Positions 45,368 to 56,981 of a stretch of DNA of 64,000 bases are shown here, in pieces. The stretch is from the NCBI GenBank assembly GCA_029448655.1, contig JACCLO010000003.1:2790001-2854000 (forward strand). The letters run 5' to 3'. The notes under the pieces are model-generated. The model searched no databases, was not told where the DNA came from, and worked only from the letters and a program-made list of their open reading frames with translations. A program made the position numbers and the translations under genes. Position 1 is the stretch's first letter; every line of letters begins with the position of its first letter. Source of the DNA: Wolfiporia cocos. Its lineage: Eukaryota > Basidiomycota > Agaricomycetes > Polyporales > Phaeolaceae.

Positions 45368-48191
45368 TTTTGTCGGACATGGCATCGTAGTCTCCCGTCT
45401 CGTGAAACATAACCTGTAGGAATAGAATAGAAGCATGAAATTGTTTGTTACATATCCGCAATCCCATGAAGTCACTTCCATCGAACGGAATCGTCTGCGA
45501 CCACAAGGAGTGCACTATGTCATTGATCGGACTTGCATGCAGAATGCGTACAACGTCACTGGCGACCGGTCGCCCACTCATTGCATACTGGCGTAATCGA
45601 GCCAATCGAGCCATTGCTATTGCGTGAATACAGCATTGCTAGCGAAAAGCTCGCTGGGTCAGAAGGTAAGTCTAAAGCGAAACGTCTACCATGCTTTCCG
45701 TCATAGAAACGCTGGCTGACCTCATGATGAGCGGATCTTGTGCAAGTACCCAAGCGCTGCGAACGTAATCGCTTTGGTTGTAGCTGGCAGCCGCCCCATT
45801 CAGTTGCCTTCACCGTGGCGACCACACTCGCTTATCGGGGGTTGCGTATACTGAGTACTGAACGACAGTCGGCGGCTATCGAGCCCAACGACGCTTCAGG
45901 ATGTGGGACATTGTTTGTCGAGGACCGAAGACGGATTTGTACACGGGACTCCAGGCAGATGATCTGCCATAGCCAAGCGCACGCTCTCGTAACCAGGACC
46001 GAGGGATGTGTGAAGGCACGTCTATTTGATAGGTCGCGTGCTGATGGTGGGCTCCGTGAATGGTAGAAAGTCAGAAGCAATATTTGCGCCGTGACACGGA
46101 CAGGCGTGACAAGCTGGCGGAGGAAGATGAAAGCGTTTGCGATCAATTGCAATACAACTGCATTTGTTTGGAGCTCGAGATTTCATCTAGTACGGCGATC
46201 AACGAGGACGTGAAGAGAGATTCGGAGGAGATTTCATGCGATACACACGCCGCTCCTTCATTCCCTGCTCCTCATCTCCTACCTGCCGGCACATAACAAG
46301 ATCAGTATCATCTGTACCAACCTCGAACACAATTGAAAATGTTTCAAGCGATATATTGATCCTATCCCTCTCCGACATGCCTTCTCCTGCGCGAGCGGAC
46401 GTGGTTAATGCGCGATGACCTTTGCATGTTCCGGAGCGGCGTGTTCACGTTTCATTGTTATCGCGCCATCTACCATCTTTGAGACGCTGTGCCAAAAGCC
46501 CGTGAAGCCGCGCAACCTTCGAACCTATGACCGATCAAAACTGACACAGGGAAAAACAGAACCGCCAGCTGACTCCGTCCTCCGTCACAAGACTATCCGA
46601 CGCTGTATGAAGGGTCCGCGCGCGAGGCAAGCTTCGACCTGCTTCCAGTGGGAACCACAGCATGTGGGTGTAATAAACCTGCTACATAGCACCGCACCCG
46701 TTACTCGGCGCCACAGGTGGTCCCTGACATCGCGCCATGGCCAGCGGGCGCAAACGACGCACCACGTTGCCCGCGACTGCGAAAGCCCGCGGGGGGTCGT
46801 TTCACGGCCAGTGAGAAAAAGTGACGATGGGAGCGAGCTTATCCGCACATCACCTCGTCACCGCGCCATTGAGTTGCTGCGACTCGGGCGCGCCCGAGTC
46901 GGGGCCTGTATGATATTTGTATTGATAGTGCACGGGCCCCTCTTACGTGACCTCTCCCGGAGGCGGCTGGCGTTGATGCCATCCGGGGGCTGCGTGTCTG
47001 CACGCGCTGCGGTGGAGCTAGCGCGGATCCTCTCTTGCAATGAAGGTGGGCCGGGTCTGGGTGGGTGCTTACTTTCGAGCACCGAACGATCGTACAAATC
47101 GTTGCACGGGTTTGACACCTCCTTTCGCCGCGCATTCGTGTAGCGACCCGCATCCCCGTTCGGACGGTCTCAGCAGGCAGCAGTCGCCGGCGCATATACG
47201 ATAGTGGTTTTAGCTCGTACACCGCGCCGCGTGTAGCCGAGCCGGGCTTCCTGCTTCTGCACGGCTTCTAAGGGATAAAATGGCGCCTGGACGCATACAC
47301 CCGTGCTCGCCCTCGCACGCTAACGCTGTGCAGCTGAGGATCCTGGGCGGCAGCTCGGCACAACTCGAGGCCAGTGGCCCCACAAGCAGGAGCTTGCGCC
47401 CAATGGGGCGGGCCCGCTGGGGTGCATGGGAGAATGCGTCGCCGCCAAGCGTGCAGCTAAAGATACGTGCAGCCGTGATAGATGGATGGTGAGATAGACT
47501 TGACGGCCTCGTTGCGCTTATGCAAATTTGAGGAGAGCCTTTCAATTTGATATCGTTCATAACGACTGGCGGAAGGAGGAGATGAACTAGCCGTACGCGG
47601 CGGGCGCTGGGAACAACGTACCTTCTCAACGTGTATCGTGATGGTCCTTTGTGCAGACAATCAGACAGGATCTTGTTGTTGCTCTGCAGGGATGTGGAAC
47701 ATCTGCCACGGAGCAAAAATAATGCAATTCAGAATATCCCGCACGTCTACGGCCCCAAGTTGCAGAGCACGCAATTGAGCGGTGGCTTTGTTGGAGGGCG
47801 AGGTAATAGAACGACAAGGGCCCCTGGATGTTTCACTCGGGCGCCATATGCATGTCTGGTACGTTCCGGTAGTCGAATTTCAGGGTCGCGTACATAGTCG
47901 TTGCGTTCCCCCACATGGGCGGTGCGTTTTGTGGGGTAAAACAGCCGTGCTATAGTCGGCGAGTTCACCGAGCGGTGTTTCGAAAATTTGTCGTATTGTG
48001 TCGCCTGAGAGCAGAGCAGCCGCGACATTGCACGGTGTGTATTACGAGGGAAACCGGTGCACATCGCCTACCGTTCGATCGTCCGCGCGTCGCGGGCCAC
48101 AGGGTTGTGTGCGCGTGTTTGGCACGACGCTCAGCAGCCTGCTCGATCCTCGTTGTCGTTGTTGAAGACCTCCGAAAACCCGCTGCCCGCC
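45368..48191. other. gene-free stretch of 2.8 kb
   Basis: Many short frames on both strands (the longest 242 codons at 46,415-47,143) but none with a recognisable domain, sensible composition or splice continuation. The GC content rises after about 46,600. A TATA-like GATAAAA lies near 47,275. It includes the PYC 3' UTR and the SmB promoter; the remainder may hold a non-coding transcript or eroded transposon DNA. Confidence 0.4.
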
Positions 48192-48966
48192 ATGGTGCGT
48201 ACACGCCGCGCCGCGTAGATCGCAGATTGCTGACATGCTGTGCGCACGCAGCCTCCTCCCAAGTCCAAGGGCGGCAAGATGCTGAGCCTGATCAACTGGC
48301 GGCTCAAGGTGACGATCAACGACGGGCGTGCGTTCGTCGGGCAGATGCTCGCCTTCGACCGCCACATGAACCTCGTCCTCGCCGAGTGCGAGGAGTTCCG
48401 GCGCGTGCGCCCGAAGAAGAAGCCCGGCGAGACCGAGGCGGGCCCCGCGCAGGAGATGAAGCGCACGCTCGGGCTCGTCATCCTCCGCGGCGAGACCGTC
48501 GTCAGTCTCTCCGTCGAAGGGCCCCCGCCCGTGGTCGACGATGACAAGAAGAACATGGTGCGTCCCGACTTCCCTTCTTTGCCGGCGTGTGCGCGAAAGA
48601 AGGGCGCTGATGTCATTGCGCTCGCAGCTTCCAATCGGTCCTGGACGAGGCATGCCGGCCGGGCGTGGCATGGGTATGATGCCGCCAAGTACGTCTCCTG
48701 TGTGGTTCGGGAGTCGTCATACCTACTTACCCCGCTTTTAGTGGGAGCGCCGGCACTCCAGCGCCCTCCGATGCCGTTTGGGCCCCCAGGTATGCCTCCT
48801 CCAGGGTTCCGACCCCCTGGATTCCCTGGCGCCCCTCCGGGCATGCCTCCATTCGCTCCTCCGCCAGGCTTCGCCGGCCCTCCTCCTGGGTAAGCACAGT
48901 CGGTTATGGCAATGCGGAGTGGGACTGACCCAGCTCGATCGCACCAGCTTCCAGCCACCCCAATGA
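48192..48966 (+). CDS. SMB1: spliceosomal Sm protein B/B'
   Basis: Core snRNP protein of the heptameric Sm ring. Exons: 48,192-48,194 (ATG only), 48,252-48,557, 48,628-48,688, 48,742-48,889 and 48,948-48,966; 178 residues, frame closed. Sm1 motif: LSLINWRLKVTINDGRAFVG followed by MLAFDRHMNLVLAECEEFR. Sm2 motif: LGLVILRGETVVSLSVEGPP. The second half is Pro/Gly/Met-rich: GRGMPAGRGMGMMPP, then repeated PPGMPPPGFRPPGFPG-type blocks, the usual SmB tail which in other eukaryotes carries methylated Arg-Gly. In exon 2 the ORF reads directly into PPPKSKGGKMLSL, so the only in-frame initiation codon consistent with family N-termini is the ATG isolated in exon 1, directly before a GTGCGT donor. Confidence 0.92.
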
Positions 48967-51900
48967 TTGTACGCACCGCAAGGCTTTGTATTATGTTTGC
49001 TCACCATCATCATTTCGCATTGCATCACTGACGTACAAGTGCGAAGCTGCCGCTCTGACTCGTATGCCACTCGCTTCAAATGTACGCTATGCCCTGTTTG
49101 GAGTGAAAAAAAGTCTCCGCGCGCGAGGGAAGGTTTGTATTTACGCTTCTCGATCACGGGTGCACGTCGCTTGTGCTCTGAATTCGCATTGTGCGGTCAT
49201 ATGCATCAATCGGAACTCGCGTTGACACCACCGTCGTGCTCTCGTGCCCGTTCCGATAACATCGCAGACGCCTCGCCACGTCATGCTGAGCTTGCAATCG
49301 ACGAGAAGATGGCCTGCGCGATGGGCGTTCTTCGAAGAGTGGAGTGTGCACACAGCCAGCGTTCGGTACTCGTGCTCGGGAAATGCTTGCCGGTCTCTGA
49401 GCGATCGCTATGACGCAGGGCAACGCGCTGCTTATTCTCTCCTGTGCACGCGACCCGATGGCATCTGTATACACATCAACTGAGTGCGATACGCGGGAGT
49501 GGGCATGTACGTGTGTGTCGTAAGGGCGGACGCAATGCATCCGCTACACCGAGTAAGTCCATTCCGCTTCCTGCACGGGCTGCGGGCGCAGGACACACCG
49601 GCGCACGCGCCTGCGCCGCGTTCTCGTGCTACCGTGCAACTGCCCCCACCACCATCCATTACGTGCGCGGCACGCGCGCCGCGCAATTCAGTCTATTCCT
49701 ACGTGCGCCGCTATCGTTGCTGAGATCCGTGCAGAGGCCGCGCAGCGTGAGGGCATATTGCGCCACCGCGCGGGGGCTTTCGTCGCGCACCTACCCATGC
49801 CGGCTGCGTGGGTCGCGCAGGCGCGCCGCCAGGCCACGGGCCATGGAAGCTGGAGCTGGCGGGCGTCCAGGAGGAGCGTGCCAGGCGAGGTGTCGCGCTA
49901 GCACGCGCGCACGCGGCCCGACCACGCGCCAGCAACGATCGGCACGTCCGGGGCGTGAAGTTGCGCAGACACAGCATCCTTGTCCTCGGACACACACGGC
50001 GCCAGTCCCGTATCGGCATCGGCGCGGGGCCCGCATGCGGCGCGTCTCGAGCTAGGGGCCGAGCGAGGACCAAGTCCGCGATCGGCGGAGGCTGTTGGCG
50101 GGGTACTAGGACGGCGATGACGACTGCCGACATCATGCGCGCGGCTGGGCGTGGGCGCGTCGGGAGCAGACCCAACGCAGAGTGCACCAGCACGGGCACG
50201 ACAATCAGGGCCGCCCGTGACCTGCGTGCGCTTGGCCTGGGAGCGCGCGTGCGGGAGTACCGCACCGGTGGCCGCGTCGCGCGGTGCTGCTGCCACCGCG
50301 GGGCGTGACGGCGCCAAGCGCGCGATGGGGCGGCGCAGCGAGCGTGACGGGTCGTGTCGGGCGACGCGCTAGCCAGATAGGCGTCGTAGCAGCGATGCTG
50401 ATGCGATCGACCCTGAGTCAGGCATCGGGCGGAGCCTGGAGGGTGATTAATTAAATGGGTGTGCCTGCTTTGGGCATGGCGCGGTGGGCCCACCCACGTT
50501 CGTTCGTGGGTCTCCTTGGTGGCACGACTGTGCGGCAGGCCTGCCTGGCTCATCACGAGCGATATGAGGGACGGGCTCGGCTGCACGCTGGCAGCTCAGG
50601 GTCTGTCGTGATCGCAGACATGTAAGATGTGGGCGTGGAGGCAGTACCAGCCACCGAGTCTCAGTGACGGGTTCCTCAGCTAGTCGGGCGCCACCTGATG
50701 TCGACGCCAATGTGTGGATGATCGTGGAAGGGAAAATGAATGCGACGCGACTGATGGAAGCCGCATGATTATCCATGATGTGCAGTGTCCTGATGTGCGT
50801 TGGCAGCCCAAATTGAATACGATGCGGGGAAGGCGCCGCAGGGACGCCACCTGATGCAATCTGCCGTCTAACGGCGCACTAAGAGCCACAGCGACATCTG
50901 TGCATTGTCATGCGGCGAAGACGACTGGCCTGCGCACGCGCGCGTGCCCGCGCGTCCAGAAGCCCCAGATAGGCTGCGGGCAGCACCAGCGCGCGACGGC
51001 GACCGGCGACGGGGCGAGCATCTCCGCACAGCAGTACGTGTAAGGGCAACCACAGCTGCAGCAACATTGCGCTTCCCACTGGCCCCGCTCTTCTCTGCGT
51101 CCGCCACTGGTCATGCGCCGCGGTCGCCGCGGCGACGACGGGCCCGCCTTGCCCGATTCGGCACGATCGTCCCACGCACGTTCCGGTCGTCCAGCCTGCC
51201 CGATCCGGCGTGACGCCGCGTGCGTGACGCCGCGCTGCGTAGCTCATCGGATTGGCGGCCAAATGCAGCTTAGCGCGGCGTTGGGTTGTGTGCGCGGGCT
51301 TTGCAGTTTGTGCAGGCCTATCTGCGCGGACTCGCGGAAGGGGGACGTTCGCGCGGCAGGTCCCCCCCCTTGCGCTTCGCGGAAGCATGCTTTGCCCCGC
51401 CCCCTATCGTGCCGCCGATAGTGGTGAACGTTGGTGCGTGCGCGGCGGATGTGTGCACCCGCGAGCGGGCGAGCAGGGCGGGACGCACGCGCCAGAGGCG
51501 AGGTAGTGGCTTCGCGCATGAAACCGCGTGTTGCGCTCTCGCGACGGTGCGCACTAGTACTACTTACCATTGAGGCCGCGCACATCGGACGTCGGACGGC
51601 GCGAGAGTGCCGCGCGATAGGGGGCGACGTGCGATGCACTGTGCTCGCTCACCAGCTGATTCGGGCGAGCACTGGGGCTGGGGCACCGCGCTGTCTCAGT
51701 CTGAGACTGTCGGCGACACACGGATGCTTGGCACCCGTGGTGCGCATCGCACACAGCTAGACATTTGAATGGCCATGGCATGCAGGCGCGTGGCGCGGTG
51801 GATATCGATTTCGACGCGCGGGTAGGGAGGGCCCTTGCCTGTGCCCGTGCTGCCGAAGGCGTACAGAAGACATGCAGAACATCCAGGCAGAAGACACGCA

Positions 51901-53362
51901 GAAGACAGAAGACACGCAGGACGCAGGACGCGGAAGGCAGAACGCGGAAGGAACGCGGAAGGAGCGACTGAATGGCTCGGTGCCCTGTGCCGGCGCGACG
52001 CAGCATCGATGCAGATGCAGACGGCGCGGCCGGTGTGATGCGTGCCCATACATACATGCCCACGTTTGACCCTCGCAGTCACTGCGCCCGCCAATCGCCG
52101 CTGGCATCCCGCTGCGGAGGGGCCTGGCAGGCGTCCCAGCCCCAGTCCCAGTCTCAGCCTGGGACCCGGAGCATGCGCTTCGCGAAGTCCACACCTGTGT
52201 CTGCGCCTGGGAGCCTCCACCGCGGGCCCCCGCTGCGGCGCGCGCAGGAGCAGGGAGCCTTGCGGTCGCCGTTCACGCTGGGCAGGCGGCCTGGCGCGCT
52301 GCTCCCGATGCGGGCAACGCGGCCCACCACTGTGCACGCCGCGCAGCCCGTGGCCGCGCGCGGCGCACCCAGGCGCGTCTGGGGCACGCTGGCATCTGCA
52401 CCCGGACGATAACGCGATGTCAGCACTCAGTCTTTTGGTGCCCGCGAGGCGCGCGCCATTACGCGCTGCCCACCGTCGCTCGCCCCCTCCCCGGGCCCAG
52501 TCCCTGCCCTGCGCAGGCAGCAGTCAGGGCTGGGAAGACGAAGCTGAAGCGGGCAGCGGTGCCTCCGCGCTCGCACGCCCATCTCATCTCCTCAGAGGCG
52601 CGGCGACACTCTCGCTGAGCTGCCCACGTCGCGGTGATACGCACACAGATTACGATCGCGGGAACGGGCAGGCTGTATTGCCACTCTACTACGGACGATG
52701 TATGAGACATTCTATATGATTGGATTGGGATACGGACCCGCGCGGCCAATACGACAGTACAAATAACGTACATCCGCGACGACTGAGTAATGCGGCACTG
52801 TGATATGCGACGTGAAGGCATGTGAAGGGAGGGAAGCGCATTGCATGGCAGAAGCAGGCTCGAGGGCGAAGGCGAAGGAGGGATGCGACAGGAAGGCACA
52901 GGGCAGGAGGGCGCCGGCGCAGGCGGTGGGAAACGGCACGCGCGTTGCGCCATTTTTCGTCGCGCGTACGGTGGGCGGCGGCAAGCCGTGCTGCCGCACG
53001 GCCCGCCCGTGGGTGCGGCGGTCAAGCGAGCAAGGAGAGTGGCGGGCAGAGATTATACGACAACGGGAGCGTGGATGTGCGTGAGTTAGGAGCCTGTAAT
53101 TGTACGGGATATGATGTGCGAGCGTAGGAGTAACGATGCGCTATATGCTACGAGTCCAATGTGAATCCAGCAGATGCAATGAGTGAGTGAGACGGCAGGG
53201 CATCTTTTTCAGCGGACCGGTTGACGTGTGGCGCGAGGCGCGCCGCGAGGGAGCGGGGGCGGAGCGCGGCGAAGAGACGGTCCTCGGGGAGACGATGCGA
53301 AGGATAGTGTACAGTGCCGGCGGCGGCAGGCGCCCCCGGCAGAATCTCTATGTGGTGGGGTA
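48967..53362. other. GC-rich gene-free stretch of 4.4 kb
   Basis: Between the convergent 3' ends of SmB and the Cys-rich gene. Long frames on both strands (for example 203 codons at 49,444 and 291 on the minus strand at 49,711) are rich in Arg/Ala/Pro/Gly and overlap one another on opposite strands, as expected from high GC content alone. No domain is recognisable. It contains a purine-rich repeat (51,888-51,966) and several short inverted motifs of the type CCCAGxCCCAG/CTGGG near 52,135-52,175. Confidence 0.45.
51888..51966 (+). repeat. purine-rich short tandem repeat
   Basis: Overlapping units of GCAGAAGACA, ACGCAGGACGCAGGACGCG and GGAAGGAACGCGGAAGG type, about 8-13 nt each, imperfect. The strand is almost free of T. 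Confidence 0.6.
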
Positions 53363-54220
53363 TCATGATACGCAGCGGGCAGACCGACGTCCGCGCATGC
53401 GGAGCCCGGGGCGGTCGTCGCTCAGGAGCGCCTCCCAGCAGTCGGCCGCGGCGGGGGCGAACTTCTCGGGGTGCCCGTAAGACTCCTTCACGTCGGAGTA
53501 GCACGACGCGCCGTCCGAGGCGCCATCGGCGGGGAGCACGACGCACGGGGCCGGTGCGTCCGCGGGGCGGGTGATGGTGTGCGAGCGCGGTGAGCCCTTA
53601 TGTGACGCGGCGGCCCAGGAGCGGAGCTGCGCGGTGAGGGTGCTGATGAGCCCCGCCTGCGCGGAGATGGGGAAGGCGCAGGCGTTGGAGGCGGGCGTCG
53701 CGAGGGAGACGGAGGAGCACGGCGTCGTGAGCGCGCTCGCGTCGGTCGGGCAGCGGCTCGAGCGCGAAAGTGCCGGGACGGGCTCGTGTGGCGGCTGCGC
53801 GGGCTCGGGCGCGGGGGAGACGGACTGGGTGACGCACACGGATGGTGGGACGGGGCGGCGCGCCTGCTGGAGGAGGACAGGCGGGCGCAGGTCCGCGACG
53901 GAGACGACCTCCGCTGCGGGAGGCCCTGGGGGCACGTTCTGCGCCCACGCGTGGATGCCCGCCATGCCCTTGCCGATCCACCTGCTCTGCTCCGTGCACG
54001 CGTCGTTGTCGCGGGACTGCGAGCACGCCTCGCAGTCGTCGAGCTCGGAGACGGACTCTGCGTACGCGTCGTACTCGAGCGGGCGGAAGTGCGGCGAGAG
54101 GGAGGACGAGGATGGCCGGTCGGACGCGTAGCATTCGCGCGAGCAGTATGGGGCAGAGCCCTCCTGTGTGGCGCACTTGAGTGGCGGGTGAGCAGCGAGT
54201 GTGAGAGCGACGTACCACAT
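53363..54220 (-). CDS. small Cys-containing protein, Ecl1-like pattern, function uncertain
   Basis: 285 residues if it starts at 54,220 (MWYVALTLAAHPPLKCAT). The N-terminal part carries C-x10-C-x3-C (CATQEGSAPYCSRECYASD), the second half of the zinc-type pattern of Ecl1/'life-span regulatory factor' proteins. The rest is Ser/Ala/Pro-rich with DDCEACSQSRDND, RWIGKGMAGIHAWAQNVPPG and a C-terminal SYGHPEKFAPAAADCWEALL. An alternative model adds an exon at 54,308-54,216 (KCSLTCQRHIDV), which supplies more cysteines, by a 40-nt intron (54,215-54,176). That intron is very short, and a TATAAA on the minus strand (about 54,316-54,311) lies immediately before the alternative start, which favours the downstream ATG. 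The Ecl1 link is tentative. Confidence 0.55.
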   Translation of the reverse strand: MWYVALTLAAHPPLKCATQEGSAPYCSRECYASDRPSSSSLSPHFRPLEYDAYAESVSELDDCEACSQSRDNDACTEQSRWIGKGMAGIHAWAQNVPPGPPAAEVVSVADLRPPVLLQQARRPVPPSVCVTQSVSPAPEPAQPPHEPVPALSRSSRCPTDASALTTPCSSVSLATPASNACAFPISAQAGLISTLTAQLRSWAAASHKGSPRSHTITRPADAPAPCVVLPADGASDGASCYSDVKESYGHPEKFAPAAADCWEALLSDDRPGLRMRGRRSARCVS

Positions 54221-56981
54221 CGATGTGCCGTTGGCACGTCAAGGAGCACTTGCTGTTGTCGGGCAAGGGAAGGGATAGACGACAGAACGCCGGGACACGG
54301 GCGTACATTTATACAGGGCAATGATGGAGGACTGCTCAGATCTCATTAGTCGCTTCTCATTTCAAATATCCGTGCGACTAGTCTGGGGTCACGCCTGTGC
54401 GTCACGGGCGTCACGGTGCGCAAATAACGCCACGTGCGGGTGGATTTGGTTCCGTTGCCGAGGAAGCAGCCGCGGCAGTCGATGCCGATCCAGCCTTGCC
54501 CGGGCGCAGAGTGCGCCCTCTGGCCCTGCGCAGCCCACGCCCACGACGCCCTGCGTGACGTCGTCCCTCAGCGTGCGACCCGCGCGCGCAGCTGGCCTTG
54601 TGGCGCCGCCGAATGTTCACGAACAGCGCAGACGCGGCTGCAGTGTCCTCGAGAGCTGAGCTGCGTCGCCAGCCTCGGCGGCGAGCGCGGTTCCTGCTTC
54701 GATGCTCACGGAGGGAGCCACTGGTCGGAACTCTATTGGTATACCGCCGAATATACCGCATCGGACCCAGCTTCCTGCGTTCGCCCTTCTGCCATCAGCC
54801 CCTGGCGTGCAGATTTCCCTTGTGCAGACAGATCGGTATGGCGGATGGGGCCATCCTCCTCAACGGCGCAGTGGTAACTTTGCGGGCCCTCAGCTGACTC
54901 GCCAATCCCCCAAACCCCGTATCTGGAAGGCATCTATCATGGCGATTGCCCGCAGCCTTCGCCTTCCAACAGGTTCTGGTCTTCTGGCTCTCGGGAAGAT
55001 ACGATGTCAGCACCCTGCCTCGCCATTGTCCTCGCAGACAAACAAGCACATATCTTCTCTTCCAAACTTTCCATCCGCGCTCAGGTACGCCTATTCAGTC
55101 TGCCATCCTATATGCGGAATCAGCACAATCGGCTACGCTCACACGCACGTACCCTGTCAAACGCGCTGTCCCATCTGTGTTTGCTGTGCGGGAGCCATCG
55201 GCGCAGCCAAGAGCGCACCGTGCGAACACCAGCCAGGCGGCCCTGCGTGCGCCCTATGGCGAGGGACATCGCGTAACATTGTCCCACTCAAAACCTTCCC
55301 TTCCTGGCGATCCGCCCGTTGCCAACGCCTCCGTTCAGTGCGCCCCAAATCTCCATCACGAATCACGCCACCGCGAAAATCATATCACGGTTCATCACGC
55401 CCCCGCGTCTGCCACGAACTGACGGTGACGCTGCCCTGGGCTGGCACGCCAGATGCATGATCGCACCCTGCTATCGCGCTCGCCCTCCGCCGCCACTGGC
55501 CGGCGACAGCCAATGCGCGCACGCACCCTTGCGCCGGGTGCTCAGGGTCGCTGTGAAGATCTGGGAATCCGAGGCATATCTGGGCTGCGCCTCTGGGCTG
55601 CGCCTGCTAGCTGCGCAGCCCGCCGGGACGGCAGCTCCACCGCCCACTTAGTGCTAGCGGACACAGTGCGTGCGGCGTGCCGTCCGCCCGCCGCTACCCT
55701 GTAACAGCGTGCAGTAATTTAGCTTTGGCCTGATGTACCAGAGTATGCCTCCCGAAGCGTGATGGGGGCACAGCGCGGTCTGGGTCGCCCGCGGGCGCCA
55801 TGGCCTTCCGAGCACATGTAGACTTGCAAACATATACTTAGTGCAGGTGGGCCGGAGATTGCACGCGCCCTCCCGTGTGCTGACAGGCTGGGGCTGTATT
55901 GGCGCGGCTTCTGCTCCCACGCCGCACCCGCCACTGTTGTTCTAGTTGTATCCAGTGAACCGTATGTTCGCGAAATTTTCGCCAAGCTCGCATGCGTATC
56001 CTGGGCATCCCTGCTGGCCTCGAGTACGTACGCACGGCCCCAGCTTCGCACCAGCGCGCGCCATCGCAGGCGCCATCGTCATCGTGCAAAGATTGCACGA
56101 AATCTGCGCGAGATGCATCTGGCAGCGTTGGCGCGCGCGATCAGCAGGGTCGACAGCGCGCGCGGACGCATCTGCCACAGGATGGCGCGCCCCTATCTGG
56201 CAGGCCTGTACGCAGTCATTACGCTCTTGCCATGTGTCGTGCCACCGCCGCAGAGAGCCGTCGGCAGCTCATATTGTAATTAATTATTGCGAGAAGCAAT
56301 CTGATCGTCGCGCAGCAGCGTCGCGGGCAAATCGCTGCTTCCGGTGTTTACGCGCCACTGCTCGCAGAGCCAGGATCGTCCTGCAGGGAAGCACGACGTA
56401 ACGCTTTCGCGTAGGTGCGCGCCTGGATGGTGCCGCGGTGAGGCACGTCAACGCGGAATGAATTGAGAATTGGGGGGACCGTTGCTTGCGATATTGAAGC
56501 AGTGTCAGCGGCAGCGTGCATTCGAGCATTCAGTCCCACGGTTTCAACACTCTACGCGTACGCGACGCTATGGCAAAATGCACTCACGCGTACCCTGCAG
56601 CATTCGATCCCCTGCCGCTGGCCATCGCTGGCCAGACCCCCGGGATTTCCAGCCAGCGAAAACAATGATCGAGGTTGCCGCGAGCAGTAGAAGCGACCGG
56701 GAGGGCTCCGGGCCCCCTTGAGGCTCGCAACCTTCCAACGGCAGTCTTCTATCTGCCCTCTGCGGCGTTCTAGAGCAGCTGGTCACATCATCATCAGAAG
56801 CGCGAGTCAACCCTCGATGCGGTCAACACATTCTCATAGCGCTACCGCGCTCGCAGCGGCAGTCAGCGACGACTGGAGCTGGCCGTGGGGCGATGGGAAA
56901 AAAAGAAGTGGGCATGGAAATGTCGCAATACATGCACAGGCAGAGATCTGTCCCCGTCGCCTTCAGGACGCTTCCCGACGC
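54221..56981. other. GC-rich upstream region, 2.8 kb, no gene seen
   Basis: Upstream of the Cys-rich gene and downstream of SHR3 (both minus strand). A minus-strand TATAAA near 54,311-54,316 probably serves the Cys-rich gene. Short direct repeats such as CTGGGCTGCGCCT (55,576-55,605, two copies in tandem) occur. Frames of up to about 250 codons are low-complexity GC artefacts. Confidence 0.45.

Noticed and set aside
46415..47143. 242-codon plus-strand frame in the 2.8-kb gap
   Set aside because: Mixed composition without motif, no convincing promoter or splice context, and overlapped by comparable minus-strand frames.
49711..50586. 291-codon minus-strand frame in the GC-rich region
   Set aside because: Arg/Ala/Pro/His-rich low-complexity translation, overlapped by a plus-strand frame of similar length; looks like a composition artefact.
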